From Brachypterus glaber (lineage: Eukaryota > Arthropoda > Insecta > Coleoptera > Kateretidae): DNA of 64,000 nucleotides. Positions 21,033-32,830 of this stretch are shown here, one piece after another. The notes under the pieces were generated by a model. It made no database searches. It saw nothing but the letters and a program-made list of their open reading frames with translations, and was not told the DNA's origin. Position numbers and translations under genes: made by a program. The DNA lies in contig OY294044.1 in assembly GCA_958510825.1 (NCBI GenBank), forward strand, positions 43,916,100 through 43,980,099, read 5' to 3'. Within the stretch, counting starts at the first letter, position 1. Each line of letters begins with the position of its first letter.

Positions 21033-21739
21033 CTAACTCTATTTACCCAGACATTTTCTCGAAAACTAAAAGAGATAATCAAGTTCTGCAAAAACTGTCT
21101 TAAGTAAGACAACTTAAACTATCTTTTAGCATATATTTGATACTTTCAGCTCTTAAAATGTGGGCAGGGGGCATTGGGGGCTTTTTTTATGAAAAAGGGG
21201 GTCGTGTGATACATCATTTTAAATAAAATTTTCTAATGGACTCTATATATTTTTATTTTTTAAACATTTTTTTAAAGTTTTGATTTTTAAACTTTTTGTG
21301 CTAAAAAAATGAGATATTTTAAATTTTTTTTTGTAAATTTTTATTTATGTCAATAAAAATTAGTTTAAAAGTATAATTTACGTTTTTTCATCATGAAATT
21401 AGTAATGTTTAAAAAATTGTTTGATTTTTTAGAGAACTTTTAACAAAAATACCCATTTTCAACCCTATTTTAAACTCAAAAAATAAAATGTTTAAAAAAA
21501 TTAAAAAATATATAGTTAAATGGAGAATTTTATAAGCTTTAAAATGATTTATCACACGACCCCCCTTTCCATTGAAAAAAATGTCCCTCTAAGGGGGGCT
21601 AAAAGTCCACATTTCAAGAGCTGAAAGTATCAAATATATGCTAAAAGATAGTTTAAGTTGTCTTATTTAAGACGGTTTTCTCAGAACTTGATTATCTGTT
21701 TTAGTTTACGAGAAAATCGCTGGGTAAATAGACACCCGG
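21024..21739. mobile_element. 716-bp foldback element, CCGGGTGTC termini, TA-flanked
   Basis: CCGGGTGTC at 21024 is inverted as GACACCCGG ending at 21739, with TA on both sides (21022-21023; 21740-21741). Arms of ~180 bp pair well: CTTAAACTATCTTTTAGCAT with its complement near 21640, and ATTTGATACTTTCAGCTCTT with AAGAGCTGAAAGTATCAAAT. Pairing continues more weakly to the centre (TCGTGTGATAC / TATCACACGACCCCCC). Non-coding. The left end was later duplicated by the 324-bp insertion. Confidence 0.85.
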
Positions 21740-21741
21740 TA

Positions 21742-22724
21742 TATAAAAGTATGGTTATATTTCTTTACGAAATTCGAATAGGTATTTAAACTAATTTTTT
21801 TTCGCGAATATAAAAATATATTTAAAATAGCCTAGAAAAGTTTACATTTTGAAAAAAAAAACTTAAATCTTTATTATTTTCTTCTAAAATAAAAATTTAT
21901 CTAAATTAAAATAAAATTCATTTCAGATTTATTTTAAAAAATTATATATTTTTTTAAATAACTTTTTTTTGTAAATCTTACAGAAAGGTAATTTTACCTA
22001 AAAAGTTTTAACGTGTAAAGTAATAACTAGCACTCCCTACAACTTGAAAAAAAAAATTAAATAAAAATAATTTTTATCGAAAGCCAATTATTGGCTTTTA
22101 AATAAGCATGACTTTTAAATAAAAATTTTCGCAAAGTTCGAAAAAAAGTAGCCATTTTGTGGTATAGTATAGTATAGTGGTATTTTTTAAAAGTTCGGTA
22201 GAATTATTTCACTGCAGTGGAATGACTCCGTTTTTAATGAAAGAAAGCTTAATTGCTCACAAGCAATTATGATTTTAAAAACTAAAGAGAAATAAATTGC
22301 ATACAGCAGGAGGAGTAAATTGTCCTGTAAAAATACAAAGAATTTAATCCCGATAAATACAATAGAATGATGAATTTAATCGTGTTTTTTTAAAATACAA
22401 TAGTTTCGGTAAAATTATTATATCTTTTATTTTTATCTTTCCTATATTCTAGAAAAATTGATTTAATTGTTTTATTATACTCTTAAAACAATTTTTAACT
22501 ATTAACTGCACTTTAATAAAAACCAATTGACTTCTTTGATTTCCCTGTGTTTTTTTTACTAATTAGGTGCAAGCTTACATATTATAAACCTTTGTGAATG
22601 ATTCTTTACCTTAACAAACAATTAAGTGAATGAAGTCATTTATTATTGACCCTTGTTAAGCATAGTTCCTTGACGACGATCAATAATGAAAAAATTAAGA
22701 CAAAGGGCATAGCCCAATAAGATA
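21742..22724. other. Unassigned AT-rich sequence
   Basis: Poly(A)/poly(T)-rich. A short pentamer run (TATAG, ~22163-22180) is present. No gene recognised. Confidence 0.35.
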
Positions 22725-23676
22725 GTGAAAAGTTCCCCCTCTCGGATTTTTACCGGACATAGGGCATTCAATTCGGTATCAAAAAAGACCAGGCCCCCCA
22801 AATTTTCAGCCTGCCAGGGCGCCTCTAGCGCAAAAAAAAAAACACTTTTTAGTATTTTTGAGATAAATCGGGCTCAAAATAATATTTTTACATGAAGTTT
22901 GCGGCATTCGAACGGGCTTTCAATGGAGTATATGTGTGATATTTTTTTTAGATTTTTGGTCTTCATAACCAAAAAATGGCGGCCTTTTCAATATTTGCAA
23001 CGTGATTTTCAGGACTTTTTCTCTTCCCGGCACAAAATTGAAAAATGGCATTTTATAAAATTTTTCATTACCTTTCAGATGGTATATTGCGAATAAATTT
23101 TTAAGTGGTGCAAAAGGTCAAAAAAACGGCAAATATCCGATTTTGGTCATTTTCGACAGATTTTTGACCGATTGCTGATCTTCTCGCCACGTTTTTGTGG
23201 GCAATCTGTCACTATCAAGTCCTTAAGACACTCAAACCCAAGTTTTAGTCCCTCAGGAAAGCTGCTCCTCGAAAACAGACCACTAAAATCGTTTTAGCAC
23301 CGTCAAAAACCCCCAAGTCCCACTTTCCGGCCTTCACAATTTTTCCATTATGATCCGTTCCGTCCGAAACCCACATTTCGACTTCATTTCTCATCGTCCA
23401 GAACATTTAATCAAGCAAGTAATGCCAGGAACAGCATCAGCGTCCTGAAAACCGCCCAGCCCTTGATATGATCCACCTCTATTTCCTTATATTCCTGGGA
23501 TAGATAAAGACCGTTTCTAAAGGATAGGCATGTACTTATACTCCAACTAAATAATTTTGTCAACATGTTTGTTTAATAATTTTTATTTATTAGTATACTT
23601 GCAATTAATCTCTTATGTACAAATTCTAGAATTCTATTCAGTCTCTTCGAAAATGTTATAATTATCTTAGAAAATG

Positions 23677-23880
23677 TTATTCATCGTCCTCTGAATCATC
23701 GTTGATGCACGCCACGACATTATCGTCCAAGAAATATTTTGTTAAAATTTCGGCTGGTCTTACAATTTTATCTTCATATAGTCCGTTGGATAGGTAATAA
23801 ATAATTCCGGCCACATGAGCATCCTACTGTCCGATTCCCATTCGCACAATCACAACAGTACCTCAATATACCTTCAGGTC
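23677..23880 (-). pseudogene. SWIM zinc-finger exon, copy A (frameshifted)
   Basis: Reverse-strand homologue of the SWIM fragments at 24.55 and 25.42 kb, ending at the same DSEDDE-type tail and stop (23679-23677). Relative to the others it lacks five bases (TGCGC in the GGATGCTGCGCTCATG context). This shifts the frame and removes the last Cys of the SWIM motif, so this copy cannot encode the finger. Confidence 0.8.
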
Positions 23881-24021
23881 AAATTGAAAACAGACATCGG
23901 AAATCGTTTTAGCACCATCAAAAAGTCCCACTTCCAGGCCCTCGCAATTTTTCCATTATATCGGACTCAGAGTGTTATCAATTATCTTATTAACAAAATC
24001 ATTTTCTTGCATCATGCTCAC

Positions 24022-24093
24022 CTTGCGCGTAAAGAAGTTTTGTAGCCTTCAACAGCAATAGCGCGCGCGGACACGATTTTGCAGTTCAGACAA
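24022..24093 (-). pseudogene. Possible upstream exon of the same transposon gene
   Basis: On the minus strand a segment bounded by an acceptor-like CACTTGGCAG and a donor-like GCGCAAG|GTGAGC can be read in one open frame (…IVSARAIAVEGYKTSLRA). The donor side is conserved in the right-arm copies at ~24396 and ~25266 as GCGCAAG|GTAAGC. A further ATG with an adjacent AAG|GTAGGT lies upstream near 24180. This suggests a multi-exon transposon gene whose 5' exons survive only in the left arm and centre. It rests on splice-like sites only. Confidence 0.3.
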
Positions 24094-24548
24094 CTGCCAA
24101 GTGACGGCAAAGAATCTACACCGCGCAGCTTGTTACTACTGCTTTCTATGTGAATGTCCGAAAACCTACCTTGAAAACATGATTTGTTTGTTGTTTGAAT
24201 GGTAAACAAACTATAACAAAACAAAGCAACGAAACTTTTTTCTTCCGCTCTGGAGTGCCAGCAATGATTATAAGAAGTTCTCAAGAGAGTGTTCGGGCGC
24301 ACTCGGCTGCGCTCGACAACCCTCGGGAGGTACCTCATCCGCTCGTGTCCGCGCGCGCTATTGCTGTTGAAGGCTACAAAACTTCTTTACGCGCAAGGTA
24401 AGCATGAGGCAAGAAAAGGATTTTGTTAATAAGATAATTGATAACACTCTCCGATATGATGGAAAAATTGCGAGGGCCAGGAAGTGGGACTTTTTGATGG
24501 TTCTAAAACGATTTCCGAGGTATGTTTTCAATTTGACCTGGAGGTATA

Positions 24549-24743
24549 TTGAGGTACTGTTGTGATTGTGCGAATGGGAATCGGACAGTAGGATGCTGCG
24601 CTCATGTGGCCGCAATTATTTATTATCCATCCAACGGACGATATGAAGATAGAATTGTAAGACCAGTCGAAATTTTAATAAAATATTTCTTGGACGATAA
24701 TGTCGTAGCGTTCATCAACGATGATTCAGAGGACGATGAATAA
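24549..24743 (+). CDS. SWIM zinc-finger transposon protein, C-terminal exon, copy B
   Basis: A 64-codon open segment ending in TAA. It contains YCCDCANGNRTVGCCAHV, a C-x-C...C-x-H SWIM zinc finger, followed by a YYPSNGRYEDRIVRP segment and an acidic tail (NDDSEDDE). SWIM fingers of this type, with an RTVGCCAH-like core, occur near the C-terminus of transposon-encoded proteins in many invertebrate genomes; whether it binds DNA or protein here is unknown. The segment begins just after an in-frame stop at 24534-24536 and has no upstream exon in this arm beyond a donor-like site at ~24396. It is a fragment rather than a complete gene. Confidence 0.7.
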   Translation: MRYCCDCANGNRTVGCCAHVAAIIYYPSNGRYEDRIVRPVEILIKYFLDDNVVAFINDDSEDDE

Positions 24744-25418
24744 CATTTTCTAAGATAATTATAACATTTTCGAAGAGACTGAATAGAATTCTAGAATTTG
24801 TACATAAGCGATTAATTGCAAGTATACTAATAAATAAAAATTATTAAACAAACATGTTGACAAAATTATTTAGTTGGAGTATAAATACATGCCTATCCTT
24901 TAGAAATGGTCTTTATCTATCCCAGGAATATAAGGAAATAGAGGTGGATCATATCAAGGGCTGCGCGGTTTTCAGGACGCTGATGCTGTTTCTGGCATTA
25001 CTTGCTTGATTAAATGTTCTGGACGGTGGGAAATGAAGTCGAAATGTGGGTTTCGGACGAAACGGATCATAATGGAAAAATTGTGAAGGCCGAAAAGTGG
25101 GACTTGGGGGTTTTTGACGGTGCTAAAACGATTTTAGTGGTCTGAAGTTCTCAAGAGAGTGTTCGGGCGCACTCGGCTGCGCTCGACAACCCTCGGGAGG
25201 TACCTCATCCGCTCGTGTCCGCGCGCGCTATTGCTGTTGAAGGCTACAAAACTTCTTTACGCGCAAGGTAAGCATGAGGCAAGAAAAGGATTTTGTTAAT
25301 AAGATAATTGATAACACTCTCCGATATGATGGAAAAATTGCGAGGGCCAGGAAGTGGGACTTTTTGATGGTTCTAAAACGATTTCAGAGGTATGTTTTCA
25401 ATTTGACCTGGAGGTATA

Positions 25419-25613
25419 TTGAGGTACTGTTGTGATTGTGCGAATGGGAATCGGACAGTAGGATGCTGCGCTCATGTGGCCGCAATTATTTATTATCCAT
25501 CCAACGGACGATATGAAGATAGAATTGTAAGACCAGTCGAAATTTTAATAAAATATTTCTTGGACGATAATGTCGTAGCGTTCATCAACGATGATTCAGA
25601 GGACGATGAATAA
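25419..25613 (+). CDS. SWIM zinc-finger transposon protein, C-terminal exon, copy C
   Basis: Identical in protein sequence to copy B and exactly 870 bp downstream, generated by the tandem duplication. All SWIM ligands are present. Preservation of both frames probably reflects how recent the duplication is rather than selection. Like copy B it is a C-terminal fragment. Confidence 0.7.
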   Translation: MRYCCDCANGNRTVGCCAHVAAIIYYPSNGRYEDRIVRPVEILIKYFLDDNVVAFINDDSEDDE

Positions 25614-26513
25614 CATTTTCTAAGATAATTATAACATTTTCGAAGAGACTGAATAGAATTCTAGAATTTGTACATAAGCGATTAATTGCAAGTATACTAA
25701 TAAATAAAAATTATTAAACAAACATGTTGACAAAATTATTTAGTTGGAGTATAAATACATGCCTATCCTTTAGAAATGGTCTTTATCTATCCCAGGAATA
25801 TAAGGAAATAGAGGTGGATCATATCAAGGGCTGCGCGGTTTTCAGGACGCTGATGCTGTTTCTGGCATTAATTGCTTGATTAAATGTTCTGGACGGTGGG
25901 AAATGAAGTCGAAATGTGGGTTTCGGACGAAACGGATCATAATGGAAAAATTGTGAAGGCCGAAAAGTGGGACTTGGGGGTTTTTGACGGTGCTAAAACG
26001 ATTTTAGTGGTCTGTTTTCGAGAAGCAGCTTTCCTGAGGGACTAAAACTTGGGTTTGAGTGTCTTAAGGACTTGATAGTGACTCATTGCCCACAAAAACG
26101 TAGCGAGAAGATCAGCAATCGGTCAAAAATAGGTCGAAAATGATCAAAATCGGATATTTGCCGTTTTTTTGACCTTTTGCACAACTTAAAAATTTATTCG
26201 CAATATACCATCTGAAAGGTAATGAAAAATGTTATAAAATGCCATTTTTCAATTTTGTGCCGGGAAGAGAAAAAGTCCTGAAAATCACGTTGCAAATATT
26301 GAAATGGCCGCCATTTTTCGGTTATGAAGTCAAAAAATCTAAAAAAAATCACACATATACTCCATTGTAAGCCCGTTCGAATGCCGCAAACTGCATGTAA
26401 AAATATTATTTTGAGCTCGAGTTATCTCAAAAATACTAAAAATTTAGGGGGCTTGGTCTTTTTTGATACCGAATCGAATGCCCTATGTTCGGTGAAAATC
26501 CCTATGCCCTTTT

Positions 26514-27094
26514 CAATTTTTTAAGAAAACAAAAAACCTGATTTTCTAACTCAATCAACTTTTATGTTTTCAAGGCAAGTTTATTCATATAAAGTTTTAA
26601 TATTTAAGACATACACGAATAAAGTTTCAGTTTTGAAGGCATCCACCAATCAGGAAGTTTAGAAACGTCAAAATGTTAGGTTTATAGGTAACGTGCATTG
26701 TGAGACAAAGAAATTACTTTTTTATTCGATTGATTTTAAAAACGACAGTTTTTGTTTATGTTTTGAGAGCGAAAAGTTGGACTTTGTGTCCCTGGGCTAA
26801 CTAAAACTTGTTATTATAAAGCTTTTTTTTAAACATACTTTACCTTTACGGTAATATCTATACAAAATATGACCTTTTGTTCACTTATGGTCTTGGAATA
26901 TATGTTATTTTTAAGAAGATACCAGTATTATAAATATTTTATATAAATAAAACTTTCTTCTATAACAAAACATATAGTTAACTAAAATAAATCACAGACA
27001 AAAAATTTCAATTTTAAAATTTTAGTATTTATAATATTTAAATATATATATAAAAAGGTTTCAGAATTATTAATATTTTCATAACAAGCACATT
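26514..27094. other. Unassigned AT-rich sequence
   Basis: Nothing recognised between the palindrome and the motif-dense block. Confidence 0.35.
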
Positions 27095-27545
27095 CCCTAG
27101 AACATTGGACTTGGACAAGTTTCTTGACCAGAGTTCTTGACAAAGTTCTTTGTAAAGAATTAGACAATTCTTGAGCAAGAGTATTAATCAAGATTCTGTA
27201 TCCAGACTTGGGAAAGACTTTAGCAAGATTCTGGAAGCAGAGAGTTTAGCAATACTTTGTCAAGTCTGTTCGTCAAGTCTGTAGCAAGCAATTTGACAAG
27301 AAATTTGACAAGATTCTTGGTCAAGAATCTTGACCCACTCTAATAAGTACGATTTGATCATGATAGGGATCGCTTTTCGATTTCTTGTCAACTTTTCTTG
27401 CTACATTCTTGCTCAAGACTTGTCCAAGAATCTTGACGAAGTATCTGTAGCAATTCTTTGACAATTCTTGAGCAAGAATCTGTCGACAGTATCTTGCGCC
27501 AGAATTGTCAACTTGCTCAAGACTTGACAAAAATTGTTACTAGGG
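27095..27545. repeat. Block of degenerate CTTGACAAG/CAAGAATCTTG words in both orientations
   Basis: Over ~450 bp, words built from CTTG, TTCTTGAC, CAAG and their complements recur every 10-20 bp (TTCTTGACCAG, TTCTTGACAAAG, GACAATTCTTGAGCAAGA, GACAAGATTCTTGGTCAAG, GACTTGTCCAAGAATCTTG). There is no fixed period. The reverse frames at 26982-27191 and 27321-27530 are by-products of the words. The organisation matches the subterminal arrays at 18.0 and 20.0 kb. Confidence 0.65.
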
Positions 27546-28520
27546 TTTTGACACAAATTAATGAAAACACTAAGCTCATTTGAAAATGAAACCGCAGACA
27601 GAAGAAGCGATTCAATTGTTTTTTTAGAGATTTGATTGAATAGCAGTTTGTCATGGACAACTAGATATAATATAGCAAAAAGAAATATTTTTTACAATTT
27701 AACAATGGAATAAAAAACATTATATAATACACAGGCAAAAAGTTAAATTTTGATTTCGTAGGTGTGTCTCAAAAATCTGTATTTTACCAGAAAAACATTT
27801 TAAAATTTTGGCCCAGGAGAAGCTCCTAATGTGAGAAAACGGTTTGAAATTTCTGGCTTTAACTTTGGGTCTGTGTATCTATCATTAAAACAATTTGTTA
27901 TTATAAAATTTCAGTTAAGTTTCCCAGTGTTTCAAAAAGCTAAAAACCGAAATTTTGAGATATGCAAGGCGACGCACTATGCAGCCCAAGCCCTGTTTTG
28001 GTGTCCAAAAAGGAAAAACTAAATTCATAAATAGAACATAAAATCGTCTAAAAAAACAATAACTAGACTATTCTGCGTTATAAAAATGCATTGGTTTCGT
28101 TTTTAGTTAATCAGGGTCTAAACGCCAGTCGATTTTCTATACCGATGTAAAATTTAATTTTAAAGCATATTCTGATGCGTGTACACCAAAAGATTTTTTC
28201 TTAACATACTTAGGTTTGTTCAGTAAAATTTGGTAATATCATTGTACAAACATAGCTTTAATAAATAAACATAACATTTAAGGTAAAATTAATTTTCATG
28301 CCTTACTTTTATATTAAAGCTTTATACCATTTTTTTTAATGACAAGCGCAAATATAATTTACAAATAGTTGCGCGCGCACTGACGCGCATTTATAATGTT
28401 TATATTAAAAAGTTCTTACAAAAGTAGTCTAAATACTGTATAAATATTAGATATCCAAAGTAAGCCAAAATGAAGTTATGAGCATTTTTGTAGGAAAAAA
28501 TACAATTTTTTTATATCTAT
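27546..28520. other. Unassigned AT-rich sequence
   Basis: No gene recognised; the 63-codon frame at 27831 has no supporting feature. A GC-rich spot (GCGCGCGCACTGACGCGC) is at ~28370. Confidence 0.35.
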
Positions 28521-28653
28521 TCCCTGCTAAAAATGACGGGTATGGGCGGGTATAAATGGTGCATAAACCGGACTTGAGAGGATTAAATTCACCCGCTCAA
28601 GTCCGGTCTATGCAACATTTATACCCGCGCAGACCCGTCATTTTCAATAGGGT
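28521..28653. mobile_element. 133-bp hairpin MITE
   Basis: ATGACGGGTATGGGCGGGTA pairs with ...TACCCGCGCAGACCCGTCAT. Inner arms ATAAACCGGACTTGAG and CTCAAGTCCGGTCTAT also pair, leaving an ~18-base loop. Its GC content is much higher than the surroundings. Confidence 0.8.
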
Positions 28654-29540
28654 TATGATAAAATTTGAAAACAAATGCGCAAATTTAAAATTTATACACT
28701 AAAATATTCTAATTTACACAGTTCTTAAAATTTGTAAATATTAGTTAGCTGAAATAAAACAAATAAAAGTTATAAGCATTTTTATATGAAAAAATAAGCA
28801 TTATTCCAGATAAGCTTGAAATTTCATTTCAAAAAATCAATAAGTTTATTTAATTGTTTATATTAAAAATGCTCCTAAAATAACATATATGAACAAAAAA
28901 ATATTTAAACGTGGTTTTTGAAATACCTCTGGGTGAAAACACAGTCCTTTGAAGAGGACACCCTAAAATTTAATTTTTATTTAATATCTCAGAAACGGTT
29001 TAAGCTAATGATATGAATTTTGCTCATAATATAATATATTGAATGGTTTTAATTAAATACTGTCCAAGAACAATACATTTATTCAGGGGCGTACTAATTG
29101 GGGGTTAATTATTTTTAATTTTTAATTTTACCCTTTTTGCCCAGACACTTCAATGTTAAAACTTAATTTTGACTCAAAAATAGTTATTTATGTATAGTAA
29201 ACCATTTAAGATGTAATTCACCAAAAAAATATTTTTATGCACTTTTTCAGTTTGGCCACATAGTGCGACGATATATAAAAGTAATTTAATTAGCCAATAT
29301 TAGATTCCATTAAGCGGTTTATTTTATAAAAAGAATACAGGCTTTAATTTAAACCAAAACAGTTAATTAAAATCGTTTAAATCTTTTTTATTTAAATTTA
29401 ATTTAACATATTATTGGAAAAATTACAACAAAAATTTACCACCTAGTCATTTGTTTTTTTTTTTGCAAAGCTAGCCATAGAAACAGCTACTTTCTTATTC
29501 CTATGGAGGCGGTAAAATTCAATTTTACCATAGTGTAGGA
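28654..29540. other. Unassigned AT-rich sequence
   Basis: No gene, repeat or RNA recognised. Confidence 0.35.
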
Positions 29541-29731
29541 AGAAAAAATATTTTCAGTTCCTTTCACTAATTACCTCTGCACATGATGACTGGTAACATA
29601 TGCAAACTCGAATTAACTTATCCACTTAGTTTATAAGTTACGCTATATTCAAGTAATAATTTGGAGTTTGTATAAGTTGCCAGTCATCATGCACAGTTAA
29701 TTAGTACAAGAAACTGAAAATTATTTTTTTC
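29541..29731. mobile_element. 190-bp inverted-repeat element
   Basis: Arms AGAAAAAATATTTTCAGTTC and GAAACTGAAAATTATTTTTT, with inner arms CACATGATGACTGGTAAC and GTTGCCAGTCATCATGCAC. The ~70-bp centre is unique. Non-coding, MITE-like. Confidence 0.65.
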
Positions 29732-30317
29732 AGATGCGATGTTTCAAAATTTATAGGGGCGATTTCTAGTTTTAACATAGCCAAGCATACTCGTTTTATT
29801 TTTTATTATATTTTTTAAGTAAAGAAAAGCAATAAAACCAAGAAAAGCTTTTTCCAGAAAACTCCAAAGTGGTTGGTTATATAATTAAATCCATATAAAA
29901 GGACCATAATCTATTTAAACGGTATTGTAAAGCCAAAAGTTTTCGTTTTACCTTTTGTAAATATTGAAAAAGTTTTATGTTTACTCGACCTTTTTCAAAT
30001 TAAATTTTAAATCTAATCTCAATGTAAGTTAACAAAGTACCCTTTAAATTTAAATTCAATGTATTGCGAAGTAATAAAAATTGTACAAACTGCTATGTAG
30101 AAACTTAAAAAAATCTCACTGTAAAAAAAGTAGAAGGGCAAAAGTGAAAAAAAAAATAACACGTACTTTTAGTTATTCCAGTTTTTTTATTTAATTCAAG
30201 TTTCATTAAAAAAAGTCAACAATTGGTAAAAGTAGTTATATTCTCGTTTTTGACGAAATCGGTAAAATGATTTTGTGTATCGAAAAAAGTTCCATTCAAT
30301 AACATATCAATTTGATA
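29732..30317. other. Unassigned AT-rich sequence
   Basis: No gene recognised. Confidence 0.35.
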
Positions 30318-31227
30318 TACCGGGTGTTTTTCAAAGGATGCTCGCCCCTATAAATTTTTTATTCTTAGAGATAAAAGAATAAAATTTACAGGATGTCTAT
30401 AATACCATATTTTGAATTATAGCATCTAACCTAATTTTTTTGTCACTTTTGGTTTAACCAGAAATGATCCCTACTTTTGATTTTTAAATAGTACACCCTA
30501 TATATTCTTACATATTCAAATAATCCATTAAATTCCGTGTCTTGTCAAATTTTGACAGCTTTTGTCATTTTTTAAATCAATTTTTTTTCAGCTTTTTTAA
30601 CTGAAAAGTTACTTAATCTATTCATTTTGGATCAAATACAATTTATTAAAAAAATTGTTTACTTTTGGTGTAATCCATTGAATATCGATCATTTTCAAAT
30701 TTAATATTATTTTGCCTGTTGTTTACCCTATATATGTATACTTCAATACCAATGTTAGAATATTTTTATTTTGCTTCAGTTGGGGGTGGCCACCCTATAA
30801 ACTTTGCTTTTTTTTAATTTTTGCATGGGAAATTTAAATTTCTCAGTTATTAAATGAGCTAGCCATATGAAACAAAAATTCTTTTTTTAGGCATACAATG
30901 GGCTATATTTTTTGTTTGAAAGACTTTTTTCTAAATAAAATTAAAATAGGTGAAAATTGTATCCGAAATTTTGTTATAAAGCTTCAAAAATACGACTTTT
31001 ACCAAATTATTCAATATTTGAGCCTCAATATCTCAGGGTTAACTAAATTTAAAAATCTGAAATTTTTACACATAAGAGCTCTATATGTTAGCAATACATA
31101 AAAAAATTCAAGAATGTGTTTTGCCTTAAATTAAAATTATATGAAAAAACATATCACCGAAATTTATTAAATTTTATTATCTTACATATTATGGGATTAT
31201 ATACTTATTTGACAAAAATTATATTTA

Positions 31228-31271
31228 TAATAGTCATTACATAAATATTACATAAATGTAATGACTATATT
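31228..31271. repeat. Short palindrome at the start of the transposon reading frame
   Basis: ATAGTCATTACATAA pairs with TTACATAAATGTAATGACTAT across a few bases, ending on the first ATG of the frame downstream. It could form a stem in an RNA leader. Confidence 0.6.
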
Positions 31272-31994
31272 GTATCTTGATAAAGTAAATCATAGAAGTT
31301 TATGCATAATAAGTGACCACCTCGAGCATAATACTGTTGCTGTTCATGCTTTCCAAAAGCATGTTATACATGATATTAAAACTAATGTCCCAATGGTAAA
31401 CAAAATATTTTACTTTAGCGATGGGGCGAGTAGCCAATATAAGAACAGAAAACATTTCCTGAATCTATGCAACCATAAACATGATTTTGGCATTGAAGCT
31501 GAGTGGAATTTTTTTGCAAAGTCAAATGGCAAGAATGCATGCGATGGAGTGGGAGGAACTACTAAGAGGACATTAACGAAGTCCAGTTTACAAAGAACGA
31601 TAGAAAATCAAATTTTAACCCCAGAGGATATGTTTAATTACTGCCAAGAAAACATTCCTGGTGTTAAATATATATGTTACTACTAAAGAAATACAGGCTC
31701 ATAATGACTTTTTAATTATTAAAATTAAGATATGAAGACTGCATTTCGATACCTCAAACTAGGCAATACCATCGCTTCATACCTATTACGGAAAGAAAAA
31801 TTAGATGCTACAAAACATCAAACTCTAAAGAATTTAAAATTGTGTCATTAATAAAAGTTAAAAAAGTGGTCAAAAAAATGTGCAGAGTAGGAAAAAACTC
31901 CTGGCAAAGAAAAAACAAGTTGCAAAAAAAACTTGAATTAAAGAAACGAGAGGCTAAGAAAAAACAAAAAGTTAAGAAGACAGCACAGCTTTAG
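31261..31994 (+). pseudogene. Transposon-encoded protein fragment (DGxxxQYKN family), frameshifted
   Basis: The first frame (31261-31686, 141 codons) contains YFSDGASSQYKNRKHFLNL, HDFGIEAEWNFFAKSNGK and ACDGVGGTTKRT. These belong to a conserved protein encoded by DNA transposons in insects and cnidarians. The acidic residues in FSDG and CDG.GG may be catalytic, but that is inference. A stop follows CYY. The expected continuation resumes two bases out of phase from about 31728 (RYEDCISIPQTRQYHRFIP...) to a Lys-rich C-terminus and stop at 31992-31994. The protein is therefore broken by a frameshift with stops, and its N-terminal part is missing. It lies between long inverted arms, the expected place for a transposase gene. 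Confidence 0.7.
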
Positions 31995-32830
31995 AAAAAA
32001 TGCAAAAACAAACAATGACAAAAAGCCAAAAAAGTAAATAAAAATTAACATAAAAGAAAAAATATATTAAATAAAATAACTTTAGGATATTTTTACGTAC
32101 TATTAATAAATATACATAAATAAAAATAATATATTATTTGGATTTTAACCTATTTTGTTTCAATTATATTTTCACTTTGAGGCAAAACACATCTCTGACT
32201 TTTTTTATATGGAATGTTAACATAAAGAGCTCTTACCTGTAAAAATTTCAAATTTTTAAATTTAGTTACCCCTGAGAAATTAAGGCTCAAATATTGAATA
32301 ATTAATTAATTAATTAATAAAAAATAAATATTTTTCTTTGAAACTTTAACAGTGTATAGTACTTATAAGTCCTTACTTACAAAAAAAATCACCCCCTTAA
32401 ATCAACCCTCTGCTAAAATATTAAAATTTAAAAATCATCATTTTATTAAATATTATACCAATTTTCAGATACAGTTTTCACCTATTTTGATTTTAATTAG
32501 AAAAAAGTCTTTCAAACAAAAAATATAGCCTATTACATGCTAAAAAAAATTGTTTTTGTTTCATATCCCTAGCTTATTTCATAACTGAGAAATTTAAATT
32601 TCCGCAACATGCAAAAATCAATAAAATGCAAATTTCAGAGGGGGGCCACGCCTAACCAAAGCAATGTAAAAATAAAATAAAACTGGTTTTGAAGTACACA
32701 TATATAGGTTTAATAATACAAAAAAAATTAATTAATTTTGAACTGGTCGAGCGCCCAAATAATTTAAAATTGGACGGTTCTCAATGGATTACGCCTTTTT
32801 TATATGTTTACATTAAAATTAAACTAAACT

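Larger units (their letters stand above)
24274..26013 (+). repeat. 870-bp tandem duplication (24274-25143 and 25144-26013)
   Basis: Unit 1 starts GAAGTTCTCAAGAGAGTGTT at 24274 and unit 2 starts with the same sequence at 25144, exactly 870 bp later. The units are almost identical by eye; I see two substitutions (TTTCCGAGG/TTTCAGAGG; CATTACTTG/CATTAATTG). Each includes a SWIM fragment. Each unit also contains a diverged internal repeat: ATGGAAAAATTGCGAGGGCC near its middle and ATGGAAAAATTGTGAAGGCC near its end. Confidence 0.92.
22733..26513. mobile_element. 3.8-kb palindromic element carrying SWIM zinc-finger fragments
   Basis: The left arm (about 22733-24072) is the reverse complement of the right arm (last unit plus flank, to about 26513). 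Matching landmarks: GACATAGGGCATTC with GAATGCCCTATGTTC; TATGTGTGAT with ATCACACATATACTCCATTG; CGGGAAGAGAAAAAGTCCTG; GGGACTTGGGGGTTTTTGAC. The inner edges are GCGCGCGCTATTGCTGTTG and its complement. The ~250-bp centre (24075-24330) is unique. The right arm contains an extra 870-bp tandem copy. The left outer arm has about 40 bp (CCAGGGCGCCTCTAGCG) absent on the right. The coding remnants make it transposon-derived. Confidence 0.85.

Noticed and set aside
24018..24401. Overlapping open frames on both strands at the palindrome centre
   Set aside because: Created by the inverted symmetry; only the splice-bounded part shared by all copies is mentioned, at low confidence.
22733..26513. CRISPR-like or bacterial repeat interpretation of the repeated region
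   Set aside because: Repeats are long, inverted and tandem with transposon coding remnants; no short regular repeat-spacer pattern exists, and the window is eukaryotic.
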